A stretch of 64,000 nt of DNA from CAUZWH01 sp965224275. GTDB taxonomy: Bacteria > Pseudomonadota > Alphaproteobacteria > SHVV01. Within the stretch, counting starts at the first letter, position 1; each line of letters begins with the position of its first letter. Under the pieces are notes generated by a model. That model was given only the letters and a program-made list of their open reading frames with translations, was not told the origin of the DNA and searched no databases. A program made the position numbers and the translations under genes. Location: positions 248,001-312,000 of the forward strand of contig CBDCYR010000011.1 in NCBI GenBank assembly GCA_965224275.1. The letters are read 5' to 3'. Positions 54,887 to 64,000 of this stretch are shown piece by piece.

Positions 54887-55773
54887 GTGCCGCTCTCCAG
54901 CATGACTGGCTACGCCCGCGCCGACGGTGAGGCCGATGGCACGGCTTGGACTTGGGAGGCGAAGAGCGTAAATGGGCGCGGTCTAGATATTCGCTGTCGA
55001 TTTCCGCCGGGAATGGACGTTTTCGAGAAGTATGTTCGCACGAAATTGGCAGATCGGCTCAAACGCGGAAACGTTACGGTCTCTCTTTCAGTTTCACGTC
55101 CCGATGGAGCCGTTCAGCCGTCGGTGAACCGAGAGTTTCTCGAGACACTGATGGCGCTGGCAAAATCCTACGCCTCTCAGAATGACGGAAAGCCTCCGAG
55201 CTTGGACGCCTTGCTGGCGGTTCGTGGCGTTGTCGAACTGGGAGAAAGCCAAGATTCCGATACACTGCAAGATATCCGAAACGCCACTATTCAAAAGTCC
55301 TTTGATCAAGTGGTTGAGGATCTGCTCCTGGCGCGCCGGGAAGAGGGCGCCCATCTCGAGCAAGTTCTTTGTGACCAAATAAACGAAGTTGAAACGCTGT
55401 ACGGAGAAGCAAAGCGCCTGGCATCACTCCAACCGGAGGCCCTCAAGACCCGGCTCATTCAGCAGGTTCGCGAACTCGCGGACGCGGTTCCTGCGATTCC
55501 GGAAGATCGTCTTGCCCAAAGGCAGCCCTGCTTCTTGTGAAATATGATGTGCGCGAAGAACTTGATCGGATCGCAGCCCACATCTCCCAAGCCAACGAAT
55601 TGGTTGGTTCGAAGGACGCCGTTGGTCGCAGATTGGATTTCGTGGCTCAGGAGTTAAACCGTGAAGCCAACACCGTGTGTTCGAAGTCATCCGACTCCGA
55701 GTTGGCTCGCATCGGTTTGGATCTCAAAACGGTCATCGACCGCTTGCGCGAGCAAGTGCAGAATATCGAATAG
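54887..55773 (+). pseudogene. yicC: YicC family endoribonuclease, single-base frameshift
   Basis: GTG 54887 begins VPLSSMTGYARADGEADGTA, the YicC N-terminus; the frame holds through LADAVPAIPEDRLAQ and then stops at 55540. The rest (AALLLVKYDVREELDRIAAH, ... KTVIDRLREQVQNIE) is one frame back. One base missing near 55521 (CAA-GAG-GCA instead of CAA-AGG-CA) restores a complete protein of about 295 residues. No canonical slippery heptamer is present. YicC is a broadly conserved RNase acting on mRNA and small RNAs. Its position before gmk is normal. Recent loss or a sequencing error. Confidence 0.85.
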
Positions 55774-55785
55774 ACGTTTCAGGCG

Positions 55786-56421
55786 ATGACGGATCGGCTC
55801 GCGAGACGCGGCTTAATGCTCGTACTTTCATCTCCGTCGGGGGCGGGCAAGACCACAATTTCGCGTAGGCTCTTAGAGATCGACGGCAACTTAGCGATGT
55901 CGATATCAGCCACCACGCGTCCGCGCCGTCCCGCAGAGTCCGATGGGCGTGACTATATCTTTGTCAGTGACGAAGAGTTTGATCAGATGAGCGTGCGCGA
56001 CGAATTCCTCGAACATGCTGAAGTCTTCGGCTACCGCTACGGCACGCCGCGAGGGGTCGTCGAGCAGGCGCTTGAGGCCGGCGAGGACGTTTTATTCGAT
56101 GTTGACTGGCAGGGTACGCAACAACTCGCCGAACGGGCACGCGAAGATCTGGTGAGTATCTTTATTCTTCCGCCGACGAGAGGGGAACTGGAGCGGCGCT
56201 TACGAACTCGCGCGCAGGATTCTGATGAGGTTGTTCATGAACGCATGGCGAAAGCGGCCAATGAAATGAGCCACTGGCGCGAGTACGACTATCTGCTCAT
56301 CAACGAAGACCTCGAGGTTAGTGTTGATCGCGTACGTTCAATACTTACCTCAGAACGTCACCGCCGTGACCGCCTTACGGGCACTGGAGACTTTGTGCGC
56401 GACCTCAGTGAGGTGGGTTGA
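55786..56421 (+). CDS. gmk: Guanylate kinase
   Basis: 211 residues. Phosphorylates GMP to GDP with ATP. P-loop VLSSPSGAGKTTISRRLL, GMP-binding SATTRPRRPAESDGRDYIFV and HAEVFGYRYGTPRG, and DVDWQGTQQL. Its last 17 bases overlap the convergent rsmA gene. Confidence 0.96.
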   Translation: MTDRLARRGLMLVLSSPSGAGKTTISRRLLEIDGNLAMSISATTRPRRPAESDGRDYIFVSDEEFDQMSVRDEFLEHAEVFGYRYGTPRGVVEQALEAGEDVLFDVDWQGTQQLAERAREDLVSIFILPPTRGELERRLRTRAQDSDEVVHERMAKAANEMSHWREYDYLLINEDLEVSVDRVRSILTSERHRRDRLTGTGDFVRDLSEVG

Positions 56422-57268
56422 TGCTCTGCCCGGTGAGGTGGGCAAAGCTTCGCGCTAGCGCACAGAAATCAGCGATTTCGAGTTCCTCGGCTCTTGCCTC
56501 GCCAACAACACCGGCGGCGTCCAGCAGAGTAGTTGGGTCGCAAGGCAAACTTCGAAGCGCGCTGCGTAACATCTTGCGACGCTGACCAAAGGCCGCGGCC
56601 ACAACTTGCCGCATGGCCGTCGGATCGGCCAATGCGAGGGGTCCATCGCGCGGTGTAAACTGAACAACCGTGGAGGTTACCTTGGGTGGCGGCACAAACG
56701 CTTCTGGCGGCAAATCAAATGCCCGACGAACCCGGTAACGCCACTGGGCCATTACCGAGAGGCGACCATAGGCCTTGCTGCGTGGACTTGCCGTAAAACG
56801 TTCGGCGACCTCTTTCTGGAACATCAGGGTTAGAACGCCGAAGCGTTCGGGCTGTTCCTGCCATTTGAAAAATAATTCGGTCGCAATGTTGTAGGGCAGG
56901 TTGGCGACAACTTTGGCTGGGCCTGAGATCAGCTTGGCTTGGTCGATTGCCAGTGCATCGGCTTCGACCACGACGAGACGACCCGAGCTGTGTTGCGCAA
57001 GTTCGTCCAACGCGGCGATGCAGCGTCGGTCACGTTCGACGGCAATTACCATCTTAGCCGAGGTATCTAGCAACGCTCGCGTCAGTCCCCCCGGGCCAGC
57101 GCCAATTTCGAGCACAGTGGCGTTTTCCAGTGCACCGGCTTCGCGCACGATCTTCCGAATTAGATTACTGTCGAGCAGGAAGTGTTGGCCGAATAACTTT
57201 GTTGCTCGAATCCCATGACGGGCGATCACGTCGCGCAGCGGCTCGTGATGGTTCTGGCGGGAGGTCAC
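56405..57268 (-). CDS. rsmA: 16S rRNA adenine-N6 dimethyltransferase
   Basis: 287 residues. Dimethylates A1518 and A1519 in helix 45 of 16S rRNA. GQHFLLDSNLIRKIVREAG at the N-terminus, SAM motif VLEIGAGPGGLTRALLD, catalytic KVVANLPYNIATELFFKW. Encoded 8 bases after pdxA, the usual surA-pdxA-rsmA order. Confidence 0.96.
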   Translation of the reverse strand: MTSRQNHHEPLRDVIARHGIRATKLFGQHFLLDSNLIRKIVREAGALENATVLEIGAGPGGLTRALLDTSAKMVIAVERDRRCIAALDELAQHSSGRLVVVEADALAIDQAKLISGPAKVVANLPYNIATELFFKWQEQPERFGVLTLMFQKEVAERFTASPRSKAYGRLSVMAQWRYRVRRAFDLPPEAFVPPPKVTSTVVQFTPRDGPLALADPTAMRQVVAAAFGQRRKMLRSALRSLPCDPTTLLDAAGVVGEARAEELEIADFCALARSFAHLTGQSINPPH

Positions 57269-57276
57269 GTCCCCTA

Positions 57277-58308
57277 CTAACCAATTGGTGGCGACATTTC
57301 GGTTGCACGCCGCCCAACGATTTGCGCGGCGAGCTTCAGTGCGGCAACGAAACTCGTTTCTCGTGCTTGCCCGGTTCCGGCGATATCGAGACCCGTCCCA
57401 TGGTCGGGAGAGGTGCGGACGTACGGCAATCCCAGCGTTACGTTAACACCGTCATCGAAGCTCAACGTCTTGAGGGGGATGAGGGCCTGATCGTGATACA
57501 TGCAAATTGCCGCATCGTATGTGCTACGTGCCGCTTCGTGAAACATACTGTCAGCCGCGCAGGGCCCAAACGCGTCGATCCCTTCTGCCTTTAGATCGTT
57601 AATTGCGGGTTCGATAATGGTTTGTTCTTCGATGCCCAGGAACCCTCCCTCACCTGCGTGAGGATTAGCGCCAGCGACGGCGAGGCGAGGCTTTTGGATG
57701 CCAAAATCGCGTCGCAAAGAAGCCGCAGCCTGGCGGGCGACGCGAACGATCTTTTCCGAAGTGAGGTAGCGAAGTGCATCTGTCAACGGCACATGCACGG
57801 TCACCGGGACGACCTTTAGCGTCGGCGAAGAAAGCAACATTACTGGGATTTCTACCCCAGACTTTTCACCTAAATATTCAGTGTGTCCGGAATGAGCGAA
57901 ACCAACCTCGTTGAGTGCGGCTTTGTGGATCGGGTTGGTAACGATCGCCTTCGTTTCGCTTCGATCAACCAACTCGACGGCGCGGTCGATCGAGTCGATT
58001 ACCGCCGATAGGTTATTGCGATTCAACGTGCCCGGTTCGACGGTTTGCTGAAGGGCAATAGGGAGCACAGGCAACGCAGAGTCGAAGTTTCGATCGGTTT
58101 CAGACGGTGCATCAATTTCGACGATCGGAACATTTACGCCGAGCCGTTTTGCAAGTGCACGCAGCCGGTGTGGATCGTCGATGGTAAAAAACCTCGGCAA
58201 CTCGGCGCGTCGTTGCCATGCTTTGAGAGTAATCTCGCCACCTATTCCGGCGGGCTCGCCCATCGTTACGGCAATGGGTGCCGCAGGAGCTATAGCGGCG
58301 GTCATCAA
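57277..58308 (-). CDS. pdxA: 4-hydroxythreonine-4-phosphate dehydrogenase
   Basis: 343 residues. Makes the precursor condensed by PdxJ in vitamin B6 synthesis. Signature parts: VTMGEPAGIGGEITLKAW, AHSGHTEYLGEKSG, ICMYHDQALIPLK and VRTSPDHGTGLDIAGTG, the last two with metal-binding His. Its start overlaps the surA stop by 4 bases. Confidence 0.95.
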   Translation of the reverse strand: MMTAAIAPAAPIAVTMGEPAGIGGEITLKAWQRRAELPRFFTIDDPHRLRALAKRLGVNVPIVEIDAPSETDRNFDSALPVLPIALQQTVEPGTLNRNNLSAVIDSIDRAVELVDRSETKAIVTNPIHKAALNEVGFAHSGHTEYLGEKSGVEIPVMLLSSPTLKVVPVTVHVPLTDALRYLTSEKIVRVARQAAASLRRDFGIQKPRLAVAGANPHAGEGGFLGIEEQTIIEPAINDLKAEGIDAFGPCAADSMFHEAARSTYDAAICMYHDQALIPLKTLSFDDGVNVTLGLPYVRTSPDHGTGLDIAGTGQARETSFVAALKLAAQIVGRRATEMSPPIG

Positions 58309-59561
58309 CGGATTTCGACGATGGCGTCGCGCCTCAAGTTACGCAAATATCGTCTGGCCATAAGGGCTAAACGCGTGTTTCCCAACGCTCGGGCGATGGA
58401 TTCACGATTCGGCGTCTCGACAGCATCGATTTTCCGATCGCACACGACGATCACATGAATGCTATTTGGCCGAAGAATTGGTGCGCTTCCTTTGCCGATC
58501 GGCAAGTCGCGGACGACGGATTGAAATTCAATCGGCAAGTCGGCGACATCAAGCGTCCCGAGATCCCCTGACTCCGGAGATTCCAGTCGCGCAATCACGC
58601 CCTCGACATCGCTACATTTGTTAATCACCGCGGAGATCGATTCCGCGAGACGCCGTTGACTTGCGATCTCGGTGTCGGGTGCACCTTGCGTAAGCGGCAA
58701 TACGATTTGCTTGAGCGATACGGTAGCGCGCGCCGGATCGCTAAGTGAACGGCGATCCCGGAGTTGTACCACGTAGATACCCGCTTGGGTCCGAATCGGT
58801 TCGGAGACGCGATCGCGCTCTAACGTCAGTAATGCGTCGGTCACCTCCCGAGTGAGCTGACCAGGTCGTACCCAACCGACGTCGCCACCGTCGAACGCCG
58901 TGACACCTTCCGAATATTGCCTTGCCAATTCTCCAAATCGAGCTCCCTTGCCAAGGTCGGCGATGATGCGCTCTGCTGTTTGCCGGGCTTCGGCTTCTTC
59001 ATCAGCCGAATCGACCGGCAGGAAGATTTCCGATATCAAAAATGCGGGTTGGTCTTTGTTGGCTGTGACCTGTTTCTCAACTTCATCGATCTCGTCCTCG
59101 CCGACCCGTAAATTCGGTCTTAGTCGCCGACCGACGAGTTTGGTCCAAGCAATTTCGGCCCGCAGTCGATCCACAAAAACATCAAATCCGATACGCTTCG
59201 AGTTGAGAAACTTCTTCAGATCACCGGGTTTCATTTTGTTCTGTTTTTCAACCACCACAACCCCTTGCGCAATGTCGGCGTCAGTGACGGCTGTGTTGTA
59301 TCGCCTCGCTTCCTGCAGCTGGAGTTTTTCGTCGATTAGTCCACGAAGAACGCGTGCTCGAACCCGCCGTCTGGCTGCCGGCGTGTCTTCGATCCGAGCC
59401 GTCGCAAGCAATAGGTTGACCCGCTGGTCTATGTCATAAACTGAGATCACCTCGTCGTTAACTACCGCAGCAATTGACTGAACCTGTTGCGCGGTCGTCG
59501 GGGCGGCCAACGAAGCCATCAACAACGCCATTGCCGCGGCTGTGAGTTTCAAAGCACGCAT
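58305..59561 (-). CDS. surA: Periplasmic chaperone / peptidyl-prolyl isomerase SurA
   Basis: 418 residues. Sec signal (RALKLTAAAMALLMASLAAP). The SurA N-domain (IAAVVNDEVISVYDIDQRV) is followed by parvulin domain material (LARQYSEGVTAFDGGDVGWV, VRPGQLTREV, AGIYVVQLRDRR) and a second, more divergent segment. It carries outer-membrane proteins, including LptD, to the BAM machine. Placed directly after lptD. Confidence 0.9.
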   Translation of the reverse strand: MRALKLTAAAMALLMASLAAPTTAQQVQSIAAVVNDEVISVYDIDQRVNLLLATARIEDTPAARRRVRARVLRGLIDEKLQLQEARRYNTAVTDADIAQGVVVVEKQNKMKPGDLKKFLNSKRIGFDVFVDRLRAEIAWTKLVGRRLRPNLRVGEDEIDEVEKQVTANKDQPAFLISEIFLPVDSADEEAEARQTAERIIADLGKGARFGELARQYSEGVTAFDGGDVGWVRPGQLTREVTDALLTLERDRVSEPIRTQAGIYVVQLRDRRSLSDPARATVSLKQIVLPLTQGAPDTEIASQRRLAESISAVINKCSDVEGVIARLESPESGDLGTLDVADLPIEFQSVVRDLPIGKGSAPILRPNSIHVIVVCDRKIDAVETPNRESIARALGNTRLALMARRYLRNLRRDAIVEIR

Positions 59562-59685
59562 CAGTTTTCGTTGAACCCGGTTGGCGGCGGGTTATTCGCT
59601 ATCACCGTGTTCCGCGCGGCCGCCGATGTCGCACGGTCATGGGGTAGTCCTAAGATAGCACCGGCCTGAAACGGAAAAAACCGAT

Positions 59686-61830
59686 TCAACCAAGATGTTT
59701 CAACTTGAGCTTTAGTATCACTGATGTTGACGGCTCAAGATCACGATCATTGAAGAAAGTGCGATCGAAGTCGATCGTGAAAAATAGGCACTCGTCCTCA
59801 TATTCCAGCGATGAATTGAAACTGAGCGTTGCATTCTCCTTGAGATCCTGGCGGGTACCAGCGGTTAGGGCCCAGTTGGGCGTTATCTGAAGTCGACCGA
59901 CGACGTCGATCTCTTTGCGGCCGCTTAATTCATCGGTGGTTAGTTCGCGACTCAGGGCCACATAGGAGGCATTAAGGCGGAGATATTTCGGACCGCCACT
60001 TACGCTCACTTCGTGTCGACGGATTGAAAACTTGTCACGGTCCAAACGAATCCGTTGATTGAAGTCGATAAAGGAAGAGGGCACAAAATCGAACCGACCC
60101 ACATAGTCGGACCGTTTATCCTCGAGGCCCGTTTTGTCCGCGAACGTGTCGTCTTTGTTTAGGCTGAGGCTTTGCCCAAAGAGGAGCGTTGCATAGCCAT
60201 CCTGACCGTAGGCCCCTAGCCTGATGCCATAGTTCACGCGTGGCCCGCTTTCTACTCGATCGAAGCCCGGGAATCGATTGGCGCTGAATAGGTTTGCATC
60301 ATCAAATTCGAAATTGAGACTGTCTTCGTTTGGCAGATCGGATGGGTTGCCTCCATAGGGCGATACGATGGCGACCACGATGGGTTCAACGATCCGACGA
60401 AAGCGTGGAGATTGGGCGACCAGCGGGTACCGCCAATCAAGCGCTAGTTGGGGGAACAGTCGACCTGTAAATCCGTCATCGCGACTGACCGTTGGATCAG
60501 CCGAAACTGCGACGTCGTCGGTGTGGTACAAGTCGCCGCGCAAGGTCGCAGAAAGATTGTAAAGAGCACCGCCTGGCGACGTGTGGGGTAGCCGCCAGCC
60601 ACCCTCCAAAGACAAGCGATTGGAGCTGGTACCCAGATCGCGGTTGAGTACGAGTACATTGCCAACCAGGCGCACGGTTTGGCCTTGTTGGCCGGGCTCG
60701 CTGACGAACTTGTAGTCAAGCAAAGCCGGGATGACGGGCGTCGCGTCGGGATCATCATCGGCGCGTAATCCCTGGAATAGATATGCGTTCGCGGCGGCGT
60801 AGTTGCGGCCGCGAAACCCCTCTACAAATGCATTGGTGGTCAACGAATCTTCACGACCAAAGTCGTAGCGGCGCAAGTAGGTGTCATCTGTCGTTCGCGC
60901 GACATCGAATCCCCAAGACCATGTTTGATCGAAGTCGAACCGGCCGTCGCCAAAAATGTGACCACGAACTTCTTTGCCGCCGGTGTTCAAATTTGTTTGG
61001 TCCCGCTCGTCGACGCGGGTCAGGCTGCCGCTGAACGAAAACTCTCCGGTGGATGTTCGCTCTCGATATTCCCCCGCGCCAACCACCCCCTCCTTAGACG
61101 TGAAGATAGGCGCAATTGTCGCATCGCGGTTGGGAGCAATATTGACGTAGTAGGGTACCTGAAGGCGTAACCCGAGCTGGGTTGAACTGCCGTAAATCGG
61201 CGCGAGCAATCCGCTTTTGCGTTTTACCCTCGGGTCCGGATGGGAGAAATAAGGCGTGTAGGCAACGGGGACGCCAAAGAATTCGAGAACGACGTCTTTA
61301 TATTCGATCCTCTTGCGGTTCTCGTTATGGACAACCTCAAACGCCTTTATTTGCCATAGCGGTGCGCGCGAGCGATCCTTTTCGCAAAGCTTGCAGGCAG
61401 TGAACACTGCCTTGGTCATTGTGGTCACGTTGCCGTCGCGGCGCTCGGCACCTGCCGCCGCGATTCGAGTTTGTTCGGCTAGTAGCGCGCGAAACCCATT
61501 CAGCACGCCGTGCCGGAGATCGTCGCTTAGTTTGACATCGTCGGCGAAGAACACATTGCCAGTGGGTTCCAGAACGGCGACGTTGCCGCTGGCCGTTATG
61601 ACGCCCGATTGTTCCGAGTAAGTAACAACATCAGCGACAAGAACACGTTCGCCGACGCTGACTTCGATATTGCCACGGGCCGTTACGATCCCGTTTTGCT
61701 GGTCGTAAGCGAGATCGTCCGCCCGAAAAAGTACCGGTCCCGATTGCGCCAGAGCTGGACCCGTTATCGAGACGAATACAATAATGAGAAGGCCGGCAAC
61801 TCCGCCGTTAAGTGCCGCGATCGTCCGCAC
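59686..61830 (-). CDS. lptD: LPS-assembly protein LptD
   Basis: 714 residues from GTG 61830, 8 bases after the lptG stop. The frame is open much further upstream but only as shadow of lptG. Signal GGVAGLLIIVFVSITGPALA. Order: OstA-type N-domain (LFRADDLAYDQQNGIVTARG, VTYSEQSGVITASGNVAVLE), an FTACKLCEKDRSRAPLW segment with two Cys, then the large outer-membrane beta-barrel. It inserts LPS in the outer leaflet together with LptE. Confidence 0.92.
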   Translation of the reverse strand: MRTIAALNGGVAGLLIIVFVSITGPALAQSGPVLFRADDLAYDQQNGIVTARGNIEVSVGERVLVADVVTYSEQSGVITASGNVAVLEPTGNVFFADDVKLSDDLRHGVLNGFRALLAEQTRIAAAGAERRDGNVTTMTKAVFTACKLCEKDRSRAPLWQIKAFEVVHNENRKRIEYKDVVLEFFGVPVAYTPYFSHPDPRVKRKSGLLAPIYGSSTQLGLRLQVPYYVNIAPNRDATIAPIFTSKEGVVGAGEYRERTSTGEFSFSGSLTRVDERDQTNLNTGGKEVRGHIFGDGRFDFDQTWSWGFDVARTTDDTYLRRYDFGREDSLTTNAFVEGFRGRNYAAANAYLFQGLRADDDPDATPVIPALLDYKFVSEPGQQGQTVRLVGNVLVLNRDLGTSSNRLSLEGGWRLPHTSPGGALYNLSATLRGDLYHTDDVAVSADPTVSRDDGFTGRLFPQLALDWRYPLVAQSPRFRRIVEPIVVAIVSPYGGNPSDLPNEDSLNFEFDDANLFSANRFPGFDRVESGPRVNYGIRLGAYGQDGYATLLFGQSLSLNKDDTFADKTGLEDKRSDYVGRFDFVPSSFIDFNQRIRLDRDKFSIRRHEVSVSGGPKYLRLNASYVALSRELTTDELSGRKEIDVVGRLQITPNWALTAGTRQDLKENATLSFNSSLEYEDECLFFTIDFDRTFFNDRDLEPSTSVILKLKLKHLG

Positions 61831-61838
61831 TATTTTGA

Positions 61839-62933
61839 CTAGCCGTCTTCTAAATGGAAGAGCATCGCCAATCCCAGCAGGCTGCTGACGCCGGCCGGCG
61901 TCCACGCCGCCAGTACGACTGGAATGGCTCCGGAAACACCTAACGCAAGAACCAAGTCGGTGAGAAAGAAAAGTAGGAATCCGGCTAAGACGCCGCCAAT
62001 CGCAAGTAAGCCAAGGCCGCCGCGGCGCGTAAGGCGAAGCGAGAATGTTGCGGCGATCAAAACCATCGCGCAGAGCAATAGTGGTGTGGCCAGAAGTGAA
62101 TGCCAATGAAGAAGGTGCTTGCGCGCGGTAAATCCGGCCTGCTCCAGCATCTCGATGAAGGCCGGCAGCGCCCAGAAAGACATCGTCCGAGGCGACGCAA
62201 AACTCTCCTGGATTTGGGCGCTGGTTATGGTTGTCGGCAATCGATAGCGGGGCACCGCCTCGACTCTGCCCTCCACCCGCGTGAGACGTGCATTCTCCAA
62301 TTCCCAATAACCTTGATTCAGTCGTGCATGTTCCGCGTCAATACGAGTCTCAAAGCGATCGGTTCCCTGGTAGAGAAAAATGATAACGCGATCGAGTTCG
62401 GTTCCCTGTCGAGATACGGTGGCCGCGTGAATTACAGACTGCCCTTGTGCATCCGCCTGGCGTAGCCACAAACCGGTCGACGACACTGCCAACAAACTCG
62501 GGCGGCCGCGGAGGTATTTATTATCGAGTTGTTCGTATCGCGACATCATCACCGACGCGATCGGGTTAAACAACGAGACCGCTAGCGAGCCAAGAACCAA
62601 CGCCAGGGCCAGCGCTGGCATAAGGAACTGCCATACGGAGACACCGGCTGAGCGAGCCACGATCAGCTCTTGTGACCGGGATAAATGGAGGAAGGTGTAC
62701 ATGCCACCGAATAGGGTGGCGAACGGCAGGACTTTTTGCGCCATGAAGGGGAGGCGGAGTATGGCCATCTGGAAGATTTGAACCAATCCGGCACTTTCTC
62801 GACCTTCGGCACGTCGCAATAGTTCAACGATATCGACGATCAGCACCAGTGCGAGAAGGATCGCCAGAGCAGCCGCGATCCCAGTAAGGAACTGGCGTCC
62901 GAGATAGGCGAGCAGGGTAGGGGACAAGCGCAT
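61839..62933 (-). CDS. lptG: LPS export permease LptG
   Basis: 364 residues from ATG 62933, which overlaps the lptF stop by one base (TGATG). YjgP/YjgQ family: MRLSPTLLAYLGRQFLTGIA, LPFMAQKVLPFATLFGGMYT, SRSQELIVARSAGVSVW, a periplasmic jellyroll-like domain, and C-terminal membrane segments. With LptF and LptB it extracts LPS from the inner membrane. Confidence 0.92.
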   Translation of the reverse strand: MRLSPTLLAYLGRQFLTGIAAALAILLALVLIVDIVELLRRAEGRESAGLVQIFQMAILRLPFMAQKVLPFATLFGGMYTFLHLSRSQELIVARSAGVSVWQFLMPALALALVLGSLAVSLFNPIASVMMSRYEQLDNKYLRGRPSLLAVSSTGLWLRQADAQGQSVIHAATVSRQGTELDRVIIFLYQGTDRFETRIDAEHARLNQGYWELENARLTRVEGRVEAVPRYRLPTTITSAQIQESFASPRTMSFWALPAFIEMLEQAGFTARKHLLHWHSLLATPLLLCAMVLIAATFSLRLTRRGGLGLLAIGGVLAGFLLFFLTDLVLALGVSGAIPVVLAAWTPAGVSSLLGLAMLFHLEDG

Positions 62934-64000
62934 CAGGCGACGCCTGCATCCAAATGTCGTCGCGATCGCGCTCTTCGCATAGTCGTTAGAATGTAGATGC
63001 ACAACACGAAGGGAACGATCAGGTTTGCATACATGAGAGCGACAAGTTCAGGGGCCTTGCTGACAACGGACGTGAAGCTAAGACCAAGGGTCTGAACAAT
63101 TAAAGCACCGATGGCAGCGACCAAAATACGAACCCAGTCACGGCGACGGTTGTACTCGCCATATAGCAGGCTCGTCACGGCGATGAGGACGAATACCACA
63201 GCGTATAAGGGTGCCGTAAGTCGCTGATGCGCCTCCGCAAACATTTTGTCGGCGTTGGCGACATCGTCAGCTCCGGGCCCTGGGTTGAGGAGTTCGTCGA
63301 GATAGCGCTCGCTTGGTTCTCGCCAACGCGCTCCGGGTTCATCCGAGAATTGACCAAGGTCCAGCGTGTATCGATCGAAGAAGAGGAAAGAGACCTGATT
63401 ATCTTTAGTGTCAAGTTCCTGCCGATTTCCTTTTACGAGAACGAAGCGGGGCCCGCTGTCGGTCTGCACCAGCGCCCCGCGCTCGGCCATCATAGTGGTT
63501 GGCTTGGTTGGATTACGTACATCGTGCACGAGGATTCCCGTGAGCTCGCCATTCGGCTCTCGCGCGCGAATAAAAACGGTAACCCCGTCGACAAGCGTGT
63601 TGAAAACACCTTCTTGCACGAGGACCGACGCGTAATTCGACCTGAACAAGAACTGCAAGTCCTTGAAGGTACGAAATCCAAGGGGCTGCAAGTATAGCGT
63701 GAGCGCATAACAAAGAACCGTCACACCGACCGATACGATAAGGGCCGGAGATGCGAGCGATCCCGGGCTCAAGCCGACCGCGCGCATAACGACGATCTCG
63801 CTGTCGGTCTTAAGACGATGGTAGATATAGACAGTGGCGGAGAACAACGAGATCGGTAGCAATAGGACCAGAATTTTGGGCAGGAGCAGCAGCGTCAGAT
63901 AGAAAAAATCCCCTGCCGAAAGGCCTCTATTGATGATGAGATCAAGGAAGCGAAGACTCTGCGTAAGCCAAATCACGCCGGTCAGCGTGACCGTAACGAA
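62933..64000 (-). CDS. lptF: LPS export permease LptF, N-terminus outside the window
   Basis: The frame is open to the window edge; upstream of the first ATG (63976) codons read FVTVTLTGVIWLTQSLRFLD, which matches the internal N-terminal membrane segment of LptF, so about 20-25 residues are missing. Features: LLPKILVLLLPISLFSATVY, SEIVVMRAVGLSPGSL, a periplasmic domain, and C-terminal segments. Partner of lptG. Confidence 0.92.
   Translation of the reverse strand, partial: FVTVTLTGVIWLTQSLRFLDLIINRGLSAGDFFYLTLLLLPKILVLLLPISLFSATVYIYHRLKTDSEIVVMRAVGLSPGSLASPALIVSVGVTVLCYALTLYLQPLGFRTFKDLQFLFRSNYASVLVQEGVFNTLVDGVTVFIRAREPNGELTGILVHDVRNPTKPTTMMAERGALVQTDSGPRFVLVKGNRQELDTKDNQVSFLFFDRYTLDLGQFSDEPGARWREPSERYLDELLNPGPGADDVANADKMFAEAHQRLTAPLYAVVFVLIAVTSLLYGEYNRRRDWVRILVAAIGALIVQTLGLSFTSVVSKAPELVALMYANLIVPFVLCIYILTTMRRARSRRHLDAGVA

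Noticed and set aside
55500..55545. Programmed -1 frameshift in yicC
   Set aside because: No X-XXY-YYZ slippery heptamer in the zero frame and no obvious stimulatory hairpin; the family does not use frameshifting.
1..64000. CRISPR arrays, prophage, toxin-antitoxin or other defence systems
   Set aside because: No regularly spaced repeats and no protein with a recognisable Cas, phage structural, restriction or toxin signature were seen.

Overview
The window is a piece of an alphaproteobacterial chromosome, most like the Rhodospirillales and relatives. This is inferred from gene order and protein style: rpsF-rpsR-rplI with dnaB close by, radA-cvpA-purF, fabD-fabG-acpP-fabF-mltG-yicC-gmk, and lptF-lptG-lptD-surA-pdxA-rsmA. 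No single marker fixes the genus. The density of insertion sequences and of single-base frameshifts suggests either a lineage losing genes or a draft or metagenome assembly.

There are two regimes. Bases 1 to about 21.6 kb are an accessory region. It holds seven insertion-sequence copies or remnants: one IS1380, three IS5 (IS1031-like), two IS256 and one IS1182. Several have target duplications that can be read directly. Between them lie a catabolic gene set on the plus strand (enoyl-CoA hydratase, ADP-forming acyl-CoA synthetase, haloacid-dehalogenase-like hydrolase) and, facing it, a polyamine-type ABC transporter (permease, permease, ATPase, binding protein). IS insertions have cut the transporter away from its probable promoter and separated ATPase from binding protein. 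Three host genes are broken: a lipoprotein-type serine beta-lactamase-fold hydrolase (frameshift), a MAPEG membrane protein (two IS insertions plus a frameshift), and a serine-recombinase tail lying against tRNA-Gln(CUG). The tRNA marks the border.

From 21.6 kb to the end is mainly core chromosome. First come ppx/gppA, rlmE, a transglutaminase-like gene with a decayed paralogue, guaB, a TPR protein, guaA, and a KefF/KefC glutathione-gated K+ efflux pair with a coupled flavin-binding gene that is frameshifted. A small lipoprotein, an intact MAPEG gene and an alpha/beta hydrolase follow. The yfgM-like, bamB and der genes (outer-membrane assembly, ribosome biogenesis) converge on SDR-purF-cvpA-radA-mlaF-mlaE-dnaB-cfa-rplI-rpsR-rpsF, all on the minus strand. 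A divergent promoter region then serves the fatty-acid synthesis operon fabD-fabG-acpP-fabF-mltG. The last part has an exported metallo-beta-lactamase, a frameshifted yicC, gmk, and the minus-strand LPS-export and envelope block lptF(partial)-lptG-lptD-surA-pdxA-rsmA.

I found no CRISPR array, prophage, toxin-antitoxin or recognisable defence system. The most informative signals are mobile-element archaeology: reconstructable nested insertions, a 39-bp direct repeat flanking a truncated IS, a promoter/operator-like site displaced by IS256, and a recombinase relic at a tRNA. There is also a probable leaderless guaB promoter. Start codons were chosen from Shine-Dalgarno spacing where one is visible.
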